64,000 bases of DNA from an uncultured Elusimicrobiales bacterium (GCA_934667625.1 CAKUMH010000004.1:1-64000); one strand, 5' to 3'. Positions 32,476 through 40,837 are shown, counted from the first letter of the stretch. Made by a program: numbers and translations. The notes: generated by a model from the sequence alone, not told the origin.

Positions 32476-32979
32476 ATGAAAAATTATGCAGGTTTTACCT
32501 TGATTGAATTGTTGACGGTAGTGCTGATTGTGGGGATTTTAACTTCTATCGCTCTGCCGCAGTATATGCGTTCTATTGAGCGCGCCCGCGCCACCGAAGC
32601 CATGGCCGGCCTCAAGGCGCTTAATGATGCCGTATACGCTTATGCGGCGGGCCGCTCCGGCGAGGACGCCTGCCCGACCACTTTCAAAAAGCTGGCCATT
32701 TCTTTTCCCGGCGAAACCAACGAAGCGGTGAGCACCATTTCCACCAAAGATTTTGTGTTTACCATTAATTCCGCCACCAACGCCGTTATCCCGGGGACGG
32801 ATTGCGCCGGCGTAACTGCCTTGCGCCGCGGCGGAGAAAAATACAATTACGTTTTGTGGAACCCGTACGTGCGCGGCACGGCCGGGAAAGGCGCTTCTTT
32901 GGCGTGCACCGCGACGTCGGAAAAGAGCAAAGAGGTCTGCCAATCCCTGGACTTGTATACGGAAAATACGCCTTATTAA
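32476..32979 (+). CDS. Type IV prepilin-like protein
   Basis: A fibre subunit of 167 residues starting at 32476 with GGAGGAA just upstream. The short leader MKNYAG is cut before F7. Mature Glu5 is present (FTLIELL), the helix is TVVLIVGILTSIALPQYM, and three or four Cys lie in the globular part (EDACPTTF, GTDCAGV, SLACTAT, EVCQS). It has a TACAAT box about 20 nt upstream and lies directly behind dapL, with a separate terminator. Confidence 0.85.
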   Translation: MKNYAGFTLIELLTVVLIVGILTSIALPQYMRSIERARATEAMAGLKALNDAVYAYAAGRSGEDACPTTFKKLAISFPGETNEAVSTISTKDFVFTINSATNAVIPGTDCAGVTALRRGGEKYNYVLWNPYVRGTAGKGASLACTATSEKSKEVCQSLDLYTENTPY

Positions 32980-33003
32980 GGGAGAAAGAAGCAAAATTTG
33001 TAA

Positions 33004-33046
33004 AGGATAGTTCGGCCGGAAGCGGGCGGGCTATCCTCTTTTTTTG
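33004..33046 (+). terminator. Terminator of pilin 5
   Basis: AGGATAG / CTATCCT stem with a 20-nt GC-rich loop, followed by CTTTTTTT. Confidence 0.6.
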
Positions 33047-33050
33047 CGCT

Positions 33051-33087
33051 AAAAATCCGTCCCCGGGTCAAAGCTCGGGGACGGAAA
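33051..33087 (-). terminator. Terminator of the SPFH operon
   Basis: 10-bp perfect stem TCCGTCCCCG / CGGGGACGGA with AAAAA on its plus-strand left side, giving a U-tract after the SPFH gene on the minus strand. Confidence 0.8.
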
Positions 33088-33112
33088 TTCTCGGTTTTCA
33101 AACCGGCTTATG

Positions 33113-34126
33113 TTATTTGGTCGGTACGCCGCCGGTCAGGTCTTTAATGGCCGCCACGGCACCCAACACGTTGGAGGCCTCGTAGGGCATATAGACAATT
33201 TTGTTGTCCTTTCCGTCGGTCATTTTGGTCAAGGCCTCAATGTATTTGAGCGAAATCATATAGCTGGCCGGGTTGGAGGATTGTGCCACCGTGGCCGCTA
33301 CGATTTTGACGGATTCTGCTTCCGCCTGCGCCACTTTAATTTTGGCTTCCGCCACACCTTCCGCCTGTAAAATGGCGGCCTGTTTTAACCCTTCCGCTTT
33401 TTTAATTTCGGATTCGCGCACGGCTTCCGCCTTCAAAATCTGCGCCGTTTTGGTCCCTTCGGCTTCCGTCACCATGGCGCGGCGGTCGCGTTCGGCCTTC
33501 ATCTGTTTTTCCATGGCTTCGCGGATGGCGGCGGGGGGGATGATGTCCTGCAGTTCCACGCGGTTTACCTTCACGCCCCATTTGTTGGAGGCGTCATCCA
33601 AAATCACCTGGAGTTTGCCGTTGATGATTTCGCGCGAGGTGAGCGTTTGGTCCAAGTCCATTTCGCCGATGATGTTTCTTAACGTGGTTTGGGTCAGTTT
33701 TTCAATGGCCGTCGGTAACGATTCCACCTGGTAGGCGGCTTTTATCGGGTCTGTGATTTGGAAATAGAGCAGGGCGTTGATTTCAATGCCCACGTTATCT
33801 TTGGTAATAACGCTCTGGCGCGGAAAGTCGTACACGGTTTCGCGCATATCAATCGTGTCGCGCATTTCCATAAACGGAATGGAGCGGTTGCGGCCGGTAG
33901 AGTCCATATACTCGCGGCTGTTGCGCCATTCCATGAGGTGCGGTTTATCCATCACCGGAATAATCCAGTTGATACCGGGGGTAAGCGTCTCCAGGTATTT
34001 GCCGAAGCGTTCAATGATGACCACCTGCGCCTGGCGTACAATGACAATACCCTTTGCCACAATTACAATGACAAAGAACACAAACGCGAGCAAAAAGATT
34101 GCTCCCAAACTGCTGATTGTTTCCAT
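33113..34126 (-). CDS. SPFH/Band 7 membrane protein (QmcA/stomatin-like)
   Basis: A membrane-microdomain scaffold of 337 residues. An N-terminal transmembrane helix (FLLAFVFFVIVIVAKGIVIV) is followed by the SPFH domain, IIERFGKYLETLTPGINW with VYDFPRQSVITKDNV and GVKVNRVELQDIIPP. A long Ala/Glu-rich coiled coil (AEGTKTAQILKAEAVRESEIKKA region) comes next, then a conserved C-terminal segment. GGGAG precedes the start. It is partnered with the NfeD protein just upstream, the usual gene pair, and the two probably form a membrane complex. Confidence 0.87.
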   Translation of the reverse strand: METISSLGAIFLLAFVFFVIVIVAKGIVIVRQAQVVIIERFGKYLETLTPGINWIIPVMDKPHLMEWRNSREYMDSTGRNRSIPFMEMRDTIDMRETVYDFPRQSVITKDNVGIEINALLYFQITDPIKAAYQVESLPTAIEKLTQTTLRNIIGEMDLDQTLTSREIINGKLQVILDDASNKWGVKVNRVELQDIIPPAAIREAMEKQMKAERDRRAMVTEAEGTKTAQILKAEAVRESEIKKAEGLKQAAILQAEGVAEAKIKVAQAEAESVKIVAATVAQSSNPASYMISLKYIEALTKMTDGKDNKIVYMPYEASNVLGAVAAIKDLTGGVPTK

Positions 34127-34168
34127 AAGTTCTCCCTAATTAAAATACGCCACAAGGCGTTTGCAAAA

Positions 34169-34594
34169 TTATTTCGGGCGTACCGTGAGGGTAACGCCGT
34201 CCAGTTTTTCCACCACGCAAACGGTGCCGGCTTGCAACGGCTCGGCGGCGGTGGCCTTCCAGCTTTCGCCCTCTACCCGCACGCGGCCGGTGCCGTCCGT
34301 GGGATTGACGGCGGTTTGCACCACGGCTTCTTTGCCGATGACGTCCTCCGCCGGTGTTTTAACCAGCGGGGAGTGGCCGTAAAAATGTTTTAAAGCAAAG
34401 GGCCGCACGCCTATCCAGGCCACGGCAGACACCGCGGCAAACACCAGCACTTGCGCCCAAATGCCACACCCCAGCCATGCCATCAAAGAGCCGCCCAACA
34501 GGCCCAGCCCCAAACACGCCAGCGAAAATTCCATCGTAAATACTTCGCCCACAAAACAGCCCAGGGCGATGATGAGCCATACATAGTAGTTCAT
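34169..34594 (-). CDS. NfeD-like membrane protein
   Basis: A 141-residue protein with two or three N-terminal transmembrane helices (VWLIIALGCFVGEVFTM and the following LGLGLLGGSLMAWLG) and a C-terminal OB-fold NfeD domain (IGKEAVVQTAVNPTDGTGRV, then GESWKAT). NfeD proteins accompany SPFH scaffolds. It has GGAGG at normal distance and lies 42 nt before the SPFH gene. Confidence 0.85.
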   Translation of the reverse strand: MNYYVWLIIALGCFVGEVFTMEFSLACLGLGLLGGSLMAWLGCGIWAQVLVFAAVSAVAWIGVRPFALKHFYGHSPLVKTPAEDVIGKEAVVQTAVNPTDGTGRVRVEGESWKATAAEPLQAGTVCVVEKLDGVTLTVRPK

Positions 34595-34606
34595 GCTTCC
34601 TCCGGA

Positions 34607-35452
34607 TTATCCTCTGATAATTTGCAAATAGTTGCGCAGATACGCCAGGCGGCGTTCGTCTCGCAGTTTGTTGGAAATAAAAATCATGTTGGCAACCGCA
34701 CGGCGGATGATTTGACGCGAGGAAAGCGGGGTTAAAAAGTCCTCCGTCCAGTTGATTTGTCTGGCGCGGATGTAGCTTTGGCAGTCGGCCAGCGAGAGTG
34801 CTTTCCCGTTATCCAGCGGGTCAATAAACAAATTTTCGCAGCGGGCAAAATCCCGCATGTGCACCAAAATCCGCCCGGCCAAATCAATTAAATTGATGTC
34901 CATGCCGTAGCGTTGCCCCAAGCACATATACAGACACGCCGCACACAAGCTGGAGCCCCGTTTTTTGCGCAGGAAACGCGCAAAGGAAATATCTTTCACG
35001 TCCAGGCGCGTTTGCAGCGGCGTAAAGCCCTTTACCTGAAAAATATAGCGGCCCAGCAGGGCGGCAATTTCGCTGTAATTTTTGGCGTTTAAAAGCACCG
35101 GGCGCAGTTCCGCGGCCATGGCGTCTAACGGGGCGGAAATGTCCCCGCGTACGGAGGCGGGAGAAGTAAATTTGGACAACAGCGAAAGCCCTTCCTCCAG
35201 GTCCGGGTTGATTTTGGCGGCAAACCGCGACAGGGCGGCCGAGAGGTCCTCCCAGCAGATTTCCTCCAGCGTGCTGATGACGGTGCGCGGCGCGGAGGTT
35301 TGGAACTGCTCCTCCATCACTTGTTGGACTTGGGCGGGATTTGTTTTAATGGCAGCCGCCAGGGCGCGCTTGAGCACGGGGCCGTAAGTGTCGGCCTCGG
35401 TTTCCAAGAGTTTAATGAGTGCTTTTATTCCGTCGTACCCGAGCGTCTGCAT
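34607..35452 (-). CDS. SirB1/Transglut_core2 family protein
   Basis: A cytoplasmic protein of about 281 residues whose C-terminal half resembles the SirB1-type transglutaminase-like fold: LRKKRGSSLCAACLYMCLG (160-179), MDINLIDLAGRILVHM (184-199) and FIDPLDNGKALSLADC (209-224). In the family the second block is usually PGHFLVR; here AGRILVH, so the expected His is Arg194 and enzyme activity is doubtful. The N-terminal half is helical and unrecognised. The start is uncertain: ATG 35452 has a TATCGT box 6 nt upstream (leaderless pattern), GTG 35488 is possible. It heads the NfeD-SPFH operon. Confidence 0.6.
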   Translation of the reverse strand: MQTLGYDGIKALIKLLETEADTYGPVLKRALAAAIKTNPAQVQQVMEEQFQTSAPRTVISTLEEICWEDLSAALSRFAAKINPDLEEGLSLLSKFTSPASVRGDISAPLDAMAAELRPVLLNAKNYSEIAALLGRYIFQVKGFTPLQTRLDVKDISFARFLRKKRGSSLCAACLYMCLGQRYGMDINLIDLAGRILVHMRDFARCENLFIDPLDNGKALSLADCQSYIRARQINWTEDFLTPLSSRQIIRRAVANMIFISNKLRDERRLAYLRNYLQIIRG

Positions 35453-35564
35453 AAATAAACGATAGCAAATTGCGGACGGTTTTTCCACTGGTTTTTTGAT
35501 TATTTTTTGAAAAGGGCGCGGAGCCGTTTTTGCGGCCGCAGGCGGTTGCTTTTTTGCGTCCCAT

Positions 35565-35602
35565 AAAAAACGCCCCCAGGGGATGTTCCCGGGGGCGTTT
35601 TG
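35565..35602 (-). terminator. Terminator of the glycine-zipper OmpA gene
   Basis: AACGCCCCC / GGGGGCGTT with inner GGG/CCC pairs, an A-tract on the plus-strand left side and TTTT on the right. Confidence 0.75.
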
Positions 35603-35617
35603 GCTGCATTACGCAAA

Positions 35618-36253
35618 TTACTGAAGATCTTTTTCGTTGGCGGTAATGGACAGCACCACGCGGCGGTTCTGTGCGCGGCCGGCGGCCGTGGCGTTGGACG
35701 CAATCGGGTTAGAGGAGCCGTAGCCCACGTACGTAATGCTCTTGGTTTTCAAGTTGCTGCCGAGCAAAAAGTCGTACACGGCTTTGGCGCGCTGGGTGGA
35801 GAGCTTGTTGTTGATGGCGTCCGTCCCCGTGGAATCGGTATAGCCCTGCACCACAATGCGGTTTTTGGGATATTTTTTAAGCACGCGGTTGAGGTCGGTG
35901 AGCGTCTGCATGGACGCAGCCGTCAGTTCCGAGCTGCCCGTGGCGAACAAAATATCGTTCTTTAAATAAACCTGAATGCCGTTGTCGGTTTTTACCACTT
36001 CGGCAATTTTAGCGAGTTCCTTGGCTTGTTTGTCGTAATAGTTACCCAAGGCACCGCCCGCGGCCAAACCGGCCAAGGCACCATAAATAGCACCGTGTTC
36101 GCTCTTGTGGCCCGTGTTGTTGGCGATGATCGCCCCAGCCGCCGCACCTACGGCAGCGCCGCCGGCGGCACCCCAAGCGGTCCTTTTGCCGGGGGTAGTG
36201 CAGGCCGCGCTGAGCAACGCGCAAACCGTGCAAAGCAAAACTACTTTCTTCAT
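35618..36253 (-). CDS. OmpA-family lipoprotein with glycine-zipper domain
   Basis: An outer-membrane, peptidoglycan-binding lipoprotein of 211 residues (YiaD-like). The signal peptide ends in the lipobox LLSAAC with Cys18. A Gly/Ala-rich zipper (AAGGAAVGAAAGAII, then GALAGLAAGGALG) follows, then the OmpA C-terminal domain with NRIVVQGYTDSTGTD and AKAVYDFL. The ATG at 36253 is favoured by GGAG 7 nt upstream; the codon before it is also ATG. It links the outer membrane to the wall. The next gene upstream on the strand is a second OmpA lipoprotein with its own terminator. Confidence 0.87.
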   Translation of the reverse strand: MKKVVLLCTVCALLSAACTTPGKRTAWGAAGGAAVGAAAGAIIANNTGHKSEHGAIYGALAGLAAGGALGNYYDKQAKELAKIAEVVKTDNGIQVYLKNDILFATGSSELTAASMQTLTDLNRVLKKYPKNRIVVQGYTDSTGTDAINNKLSTQRAKAVYDFLLGSNLKTKSITYVGYGSSNPIASNATAAGRAQNRRVVLSITANEKDLQ

Positions 36254-36325
36254 CATTCTTCTCCTTTTCAAAGATGTACTATATTCTACTTTTTTTTAGC
36301 GCACGAAAAAAGTTTTTTTACACAT

Positions 36326-36357
36326 CAAAAACCCCGCCTGTGGGGGCGGGGTTTTTG
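36326..36357 (-). terminator. Terminator of the Pal-like gene
   Basis: CAAAAACCCCGCC / GGCGGGGTTTTTG is a perfect 13-bp stem with built-in A and T tracts. Confidence 0.85.
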
Positions 36358-36372
36358 TGATACCAAAACGGC

Positions 36373-36930
36373 TTAGTTGTTGGAAATTTCCAATTCCACG
36401 CGGCGGTTTTGCGCGCGGCCTTGGCGGGTTTTGTTGGTGGCAACGGGGTTCGCCGCACCATAACCGATGAAAGACACATTCTTAGCAGGCACGCCTTCTT
36501 TGACCAGTTCCATGGCCACGGCTTTGGCTCTTCTTTGGGAGAGGTCCACGTTATAATTGGGGTCACCCAAGGAATCGGTGTATCCGGCCACGCGGACGGT
36601 GTTGTCGGGGTATTTCTTCAAGGCGCGGGCGGTTTGTTTAATGGGTTTTAAAGAAGCAGGTTCAATTTCGTCGCTGTTGTAGCGGAAGAGAATCGGCTCT
36701 TTGTAAGAAAGCACCACTTTATTCGGCGTTTTGCGCGACACAGTGGCCACTTCGGTAAAATCTTTTTCTTCCACGGCTTTTTTTACAGGGGCCGCTTTTT
36801 TGGCGGGTTGCGCGGGAGCAGTTTTTACGGGTTGTTTTTTAACGGGGGCTTTGCAGGCGTTTTTGGTGCAGGTGCAGTGGCAGGCGCCCAAAAACAAAGC
36901 GGCCGCTAAAACGGTTACGACTTTCTTCAT
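36373..36930 (-). CDS. Pal-like OmpA-family lipoprotein
   Basis: A 185-residue lipoprotein. The lipobox is LFLGAC with Cys17, followed at once by an unusual Cys-rich patch (CHCTCTKNACK). A Lys/Pro/Ala linker (about 30-50) precedes an OmpA C-terminal domain with TVRVAGYTDSLGDPNYN and LSQRRAKAVAMELV. It probably anchors the outer membrane to peptidoglycan in the manner of Pal, but no Tol genes are adjacent. GGAG lies upstream of the ATG. Confidence 0.85.
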   Translation of the reverse strand: MKKVVTVLAAALFLGACHCTCTKNACKAPVKKQPVKTAPAQPAKKAAPVKKAVEEKDFTEVATVSRKTPNKVVLSYKEPILFRYNSDEIEPASLKPIKQTARALKKYPDNTVRVAGYTDSLGDPNYNVDLSQRRAKAVAMELVKEGVPAKNVSFIGYGAANPVATNKTRQGRAQNRRVELEISNN

Positions 36931-36983
36931 ACGTTTTATTCTCCTTGTTGGGTGTAGTGATACGGCTTGTATTCAACTATATT

Positions 36984-37481
36984 TTACAAAATCCTACAGG
37001 TTGGTGCGCCCTTTTTTTTCATCAGCTCGCGGTAGAGGCGGTAAACCGGTTTGCCGAGTTTGGGGTGCACGTAATCGGCCAGTAAATACGAAAGCGGTTT
37101 TAACACAAATTCCCGTTCGTGCAGGCGCGGGTGCGGCACAAACAGTGGGTATTGGTCATCGTCCTCAAAAAGCACCAAATCGTCGTAAAACAACAGGTCC
37201 AAATCAATCACGCGCGGCCCGTTTGGAAAGGTGGGCACGCGGCCGAGTTCTTTTTCCAGCGCCTTTAGTTTTTTAAGCAGTGCAAGCGGTTTATAGGGTG
37301 TGCTTAAAATGAGCACCGTGTTGATAAAATCCGCCTGGTTGGAATACCCTTCCGGCTGTGACACAATATACGGCGCCACTTCTTTCACCGTGCCCAAGGA
37401 AGACAACGCCTCCACGGCTTTGTCTATATTTTCTTTGGCGGGGGCAATGTTGCTGCCCAAGGCAAGCACGGCTTTGGGCAT
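36984..37481 (-). CDS. folK: 6-hydroxymethyl-7,8-dihydropterin pyrophosphokinase
   Basis: Transfers pyrophosphate from ATP to hydroxymethyl-dihydropterin in folate synthesis. The start at 37481 is set by the TAATG overlap with the preceding gene; it gives the family N-terminus AVLALGSNIAP and 165 residues. The signatures GPRVIDLDLLFYDD and FVPHPRLHEREFVLKPL are complete. It is the last of a four-gene folate block in which FolB is missing and a PTPS paralogue is present. Confidence 0.92.
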   Translation of the reverse strand: MPKAVLALGSNIAPAKENIDKAVEALSSLGTVKEVAPYIVSQPEGYSNQADFINTVLILSTPYKPLALLKKLKALEKELGRVPTFPNGPRVIDLDLLFYDDLVLFEDDDQYPLFVPHPRLHEREFVLKPLSYLLADYVHPKLGKPVYRLYRELMKKKGAPTCRIL

Positions 37482-37831
37482 TATTCTTCTCCGCGGTATT
37501 CTATCCAGCGGTCCGGCTCTTCGCCCACTTTTACGCTGTACAGGTGCGGCAGGCGTTCCTTGATGCGGGTATACATCCACACCGCCAAGGCCTCAGTGGT
37601 GGGTTGTGGCAAGAATGTGCCCAAATCACTCCCTTCCAAGCGGCCTTCTAATTCTTTTTTGAAGGTATCCGCCAAGGCTCTAAAATCAATTAAATACCCT
37701 TCTGCATTAGTCGGGCCGTAAAAGGTGATCTCATAGTGAAACCGGTGCGAATGCACCGCTTCGCTTAATGTGCCGTCGTGCCCGTGTTTAGCGGTAAAAG
37801 CGCCGCACTGCGTCAAATAAACCTTGCTCAT
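37481..37831 (-). CDS. PTPS paralogue with catalytic Cys replaced by Glu (PTPS-III type, FolB substitute)
   Basis: A 116-residue 6-pyruvoyl-tetrahydropterin synthase-fold protein. Zinc ligands are visible as H16 (FTAKH) and the pair H27/H29 in EAVHSHRF. At the position of the catalytic Cys of QueD-type enzymes stands Glu24, three residues before the His pair, as in the PTPS-III group. In that group the enzyme forms hydroxymethyl-dihydropterin directly from dihydroneopterin triphosphate, bypassing dihydroneopterin aldolase. Its place between folP and folK, and the absence of folB, fit that role. The true QueD at 39746 keeps its Cys. ATGA overlap with folP. Confidence 0.78.
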   Translation of the reverse strand: MSKVYLTQCGAFTAKHGHDGTLSEAVHSHRFHYEITFYGPTNAEGYLIDFRALADTFKKELEGRLEGSDLGTFLPQPTTEALAVWMYTRIKERLPHLYSVKVGEEPDRWIEYRGEE

Positions 37832-38625
37832 TTGGCACCCTCCAATTCTTGGTAGAAATCCATTATTTTGCGCGTGTCCTTTACGTCGTGTACGCGCAAA
37901 ATGTCCGCGCCGCCCTGCAAGGCCACCAAGTTGGCGGCCAAGGTCTGCGCCTTGCGTTTTGGGGGGAGCTCGCGTTTTTGTGCAAGGAAGGTCTTGCGCG
38001 ACAGCCCAACCAGCATCCGCACGCCCATATCCTTAAAGAAGGACAAATGTTTTAACAGTTTGTAATTTTGTTCGCGCGTTTTGGCAAAGCCAAAGCCCAC
38101 ATCTATAATGACGTTTTGCCTGGCAATCCCGCACGAAACGGCCTCGTCAATCTTGCGTGCCAAAAAATCCTTTATCTCACCGAGCAAATCGGTATAATCC
38201 GTCATCGTTTGCATATTTTGAGGTGTGCCGCGGGTGTGCATCACCACAATTTGTGCGTTGAAATCTTTGACGATTTTAAGCATTTCCTTATCCGGCGTAC
38301 CGCTTACGTCGTTAATGATAGAAACGCCCGCCTTTAACCCTTCCAAGGCCACCGGGATTTTTACGGTATCCAGCGATACGGGAATCTGCGGCCATTTTTG
38401 CCGTGCGGCCTGAATAAGCGGCAGCACACGGGCCTGTTCCTCTTCGGCAGATACGGGGGTGGCATTGGGACGGGTGGATTCGCCGCCAATGTCAAAAATG
38501 TCCACGCCGCCGTCCACATAATCCTTACATTTGGCCAGCAGAACGTCCAAATTATTTTGCGGGTTCCCGTCGTAAAAGGAATCCGGCGTTGCGTTTACAA
38601 TTCCCATTAATAGCGGTTTTGTCAT
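37828..38625 (-). CDS. folP: Dihydropteroate synthase
   Basis: Condenses hydroxymethyl-dihydropterin pyrophosphate with p-aminobenzoate. This TIM-barrel enzyme of 265 residues has the opening MGIVNATPDSFYDG, DIGGESTRPNA, SIINDVSGT and VIIDVGFGFAKT. Length is normal; it is the target of sulfonamides. Start follows GGTTCCTTATG-type context with weak ribosome site and lies 7 nt after folE. Folate genes run folE, folP, PTPS, folK. Confidence 0.93.
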   Translation of the reverse strand: MTKPLLMGIVNATPDSFYDGNPQNNLDVLLAKCKDYVDGGVDIFDIGGESTRPNATPVSAEEEQARVLPLIQAARQKWPQIPVSLDTVKIPVALEGLKAGVSIINDVSGTPDKEMLKIVKDFNAQIVVMHTRGTPQNMQTMTDYTDLLGEIKDFLARKIDEAVSCGIARQNVIIDVGFGFAKTREQNYKLLKHLSFFKDMGVRMLVGLSRKTFLAQKRELPPKRKAQTLAANLVALQGGADILRVHDVKDTRKIMDFYQELEGAK

Positions 38626-38632
38626 AAGGAAC

Positions 38633-39253
38633 CTATTTAATCATTTCCAAAAATTCGTTGCGCACTTCCATTTTTTTGAATGCCCCGCGGATGGCGCTCG
38701 TCACCATGACGGCGTCGTGCTTTTCAATGCCGCGCGAGCTAATGCACATATGCTGCGCCTTGCACACCACCATGACGCCATAGGGCTGGAGCGTTTCCAT
38801 TAAACTGTCGGCAATTTCGGCCACCAGTTTTTCCTGGATTTGCAGGCGGCGGGCAAACACTTCCACCAAGCGCGCCAATTTGGAAATCCCAAGCACGCGC
38901 CCCTTGGGCAGGTAGCCAATGCTCATGGTGCCAAAGAAGGGCTGCAGGTGGTGTTCGCAGGTGGAATAAAACTCTATGTTTTTGAGCACCACCATTTCCT
39001 CACAGGAGCCTTCGGTAAAGGTTTTTAAGACGTCCTGCGGCTTCATTTTGTACCCGCCAAAGAGTTTGCTCCAGCTTCTCAAAATGCGTTTTGGGGTTTC
39101 CAAAAGCCCCTCGCGGGACGGGTCGTCCCCGATGAAGGCCAAAATTTCGCGCAGATTTTGCAAAATTTTTTCTTCGCTCAGCGAATGTTTATCAACTTGT
39201 GTGTTTGCAGGCTTAAGCGCGCGGACGGATGATTTTTTAGCAGTTTTACGCAT
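38633..39253 (-). CDS. folE: GTP cyclohydrolase I
   Basis: The first step of pterin synthesis: GTP to dihydroneopterin triphosphate, used here by both the folate and queuosine (7-deazaguanine) branches. The 206-residue enzyme has the zinc-site motif CEHHLQPFFGTMSIGYLP, the LARLVEVFARRLQIQE core and the C-terminal Cys in CKAQHMCISSRGIEK. It has a Lys/Ala-rich N-terminal extension of about 28 residues, and its first 76 nt overlap the 3' end of queE; the ATG is 11 nt behind a GGAG. Confidence 0.93.
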   Translation of the reverse strand: MRKTAKKSSVRALKPANTQVDKHSLSEEKILQNLREILAFIGDDPSREGLLETPKRILRSWSKLFGGYKMKPQDVLKTFTEGSCEEMVVLKNIEFYSTCEHHLQPFFGTMSIGYLPKGRVLGISKLARLVEVFARRLQIQEKLVAEIADSLMETLQPYGVMVVCKAQHMCISSRGIEKHDAVMVTSAIRGAFKKMEVRNEFLEMIK

Positions 39254-39771
39254 AGGTCAATGTTCTCCTGTTTGTTGCTTTCGGGTTGCAGATAAATTTG
39301 GGTTTTGGCGTTTTCATACGCGTAGTATTTTTCCAAATCGGTTAAATCGGTTTCTTGCCCGACGACGATTTTAATGATGTCGGCTTTTTTTAACATTTCC
39401 GGGCTGACGTATTTTTTTGGCGACACGCACACAAAATCCGCTTGGCTTACGTCGCAATCGTGCGCGCCGTTTGTTTCCAGGTGCACGGCATAGCCATGGG
39501 CTTTAAGCAGTGCAATCAGCGCGGGCAAATCCTGTTCTGCGGGTTCTCCGCCCGTGATGATAACGGCCTTGGCCGGATATTTTTTCAGTTCCGCCGGCAG
39601 GGTGTTGGCATCCATTTCCGTACCGTTGCCAAAGGCGTATTTGGTGTCGCAAAACGGGCAGTTCATGCTGCAGCCGGACAGACGCACAAACACAGCCGGC
39701 ATGCCCGTGTGGCGGCCTTCGCCCTGAATGGAGTAGAAAATCTCGCTAACCTTCCATGATGGCTGCGGCAT
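39178..39771 (-). CDS. queE: 7-carboxy-7-deazaguanine synthase
   Basis: A radical SAM enzyme that converts carboxy-tetrahydropterin to 7-carboxy-7-deazaguanine on the way to queuosine. The 197-residue protein begins VSEIFYSIQGEGRHTGMPAV, with radical SAM cysteines in GCSMNCPFCDTK (CX3CX2C) and the GGEPAEQ SAM-binding region. It overlaps queD by 26 nt and folE by 76 nt, so the pterin genes form one compressed unit. Confidence 0.9.
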   Translation of the reverse strand: MPQPSWKVSEIFYSIQGEGRHTGMPAVFVRLSGCSMNCPFCDTKYAFGNGTEMDANTLPAELKKYPAKAVIITGGEPAEQDLPALIALLKAHGYAVHLETNGAHDCDVSQADFVCVSPKKYVSPEMLKKADIIKIVVGQETDLTDLEKYYAYENAKTQIYLQPESNKQENIDLCVKLLKNHPSARLSLQTHKLINIR

Positions 39772-40090
39772 TTTCGCTCTCCCAAATTTCCAAGGTTTTT
39801 AGTTTAAGCCCCTTTTCGGCCAGTTTTTCGCCAGCCTTTTTAAAGAGGTATTGCGCCAAATTTTCGGCGGTGGGGTTTTCCACTTCGTCATTTAGAAAGC
39901 GGTGATCGGGCAGCTGGTCATCCAGCAGTTTTTTGATGACCTTAAAGTCGCACACCATGCCGTCTTGCTGCACAGGGCCTTCAATGATAAAGACGGCCTT
40001 CCAGGTGTGTCCATGCAGATCGTGGCAGGGGCCGTCGTAATGCGGCAGGCGGTGCGCGGCGCTGAAGGAACGAATTAGTTTAATGAGCAT
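39746..40090 (-). CDS. queD: 6-carboxy-5,6,7,8-tetrahydropterin synthase
   Basis: Converts dihydroneopterin triphosphate to carboxy-tetrahydropterin. The 114-residue protein has zinc ligand H13-region FSAAHRLPHYDG and the complete PCHDLHGHTW motif (catalytic Cys, then CxxxHGH). This contrasts with the Glu-type paralogue at 37481. It lies one base upstream of the stop of a membrane-protein gene and begins the queD-queE-folE-folP-PTPS-folK run. Confidence 0.9.
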   Translation of the reverse strand: MLIKLIRSFSAAHRLPHYDGPCHDLHGHTWKAVFIIEGPVQQDGMVCDFKVIKKLLDDQLPDHRFLNDEVENPTAENLAQYLFKKAGEKLAEKGLKLKTLEIWESENAAAIMEG

Positions 40091-40831
40091 TTATTTCTCC
40101 TCGGGAAGTGTATTAAAAATTTGTTGCATGTAAATCAAGCACAAGATCACTTGCGCCAAACTAAAAAGCGGAATGTTCACCCACAGGCGCGCGTACCACA
40201 AGGCGCACAGCGGGCCCAGCATAAAAAACGCCCATTTAAAAATAATGCGATTGGGGACGGCCCGGCGGGAGAGTAGTTTAAAAAACAGCCCGGCCGCGGC
40301 TGCCAAACAAAAGCCAAAGGCCATGAGCAGGGGCAGAAAAAACAGGGCACTAAAAAACGCCACAAAGGCCAGTGCGCCTGCCAGCGTATCTTTTTCTTTT
40401 GCCAGGTTTTCGGGCGAGGTGGTAAAGGTGAAATTTTGGGGCAGCTCTCTTGCCTGTACGCCGCCGGCTGTGGGCATATACAGCGTGTCGCCCGTCACAA
40501 GTACCAGCGTATTTTGTTGGATAAGTTCGCTTGCGGAGGGAGGAGTTTTGAGTGTAGCGTCAAACACGATTTTAAAATCACTCCGCGGAATGGTGGCAAA
40601 CACGGGTTTCTGCGGGGCAGTCAGCATGCCCTTTTCAAAGGTCACCTGCGGAAAATTTTTTAAAAAAACGGGCAGGTTTTCCCGAATGTACGCCCCGGTA
40701 AAAAAATGAAACACGAGTAGCGAAAGCAAAAATAAATACAGCCCAAAGCCCAGCATTTGCCACTTGGTTGCCCGGGCCAATTGATGATACACGCGGAAGG
40801 AAAAAATGGTTTTTAAGTGCGCAAAAATCAT
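40091..40831 (-). CDS. Membrane protein, DUF1189-like
   Basis: A 246-residue inner-membrane protein. The N-terminus has an amphipathic stretch (IFSFRVYHQLARATK) and a transmembrane helix; a soluble 110-residue domain contains FPQVTFEKGMLTAPQ and the segment after it; then about four helices follow. This layout resembles the DUF1189 family, function unknown. A perfect TATAAT ends 6 nt before the ATG and no ribosome site is present. It directly precedes queD with no gap, so it may lead the pterin operon transcript. Confidence 0.6.
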   Translation of the reverse strand: MIFAHLKTIFSFRVYHQLARATKWQMLGFGLYLFLLSLLVFHFFTGAYIRENLPVFLKNFPQVTFEKGMLTAPQKPVFATIPRSDFKIVFDATLKTPPSASELIQQNTLVLVTGDTLYMPTAGGVQARELPQNFTFTTSPENLAKEKDTLAGALAFVAFFSALFFLPLLMAFGFCLAAAAGLFFKLLSRRAVPNRIIFKWAFFMLGPLCALWYARLWVNIPLFSLAQVILCLIYMQQIFNTLPEEK

Positions 40832-40837
40832 ATTGTT

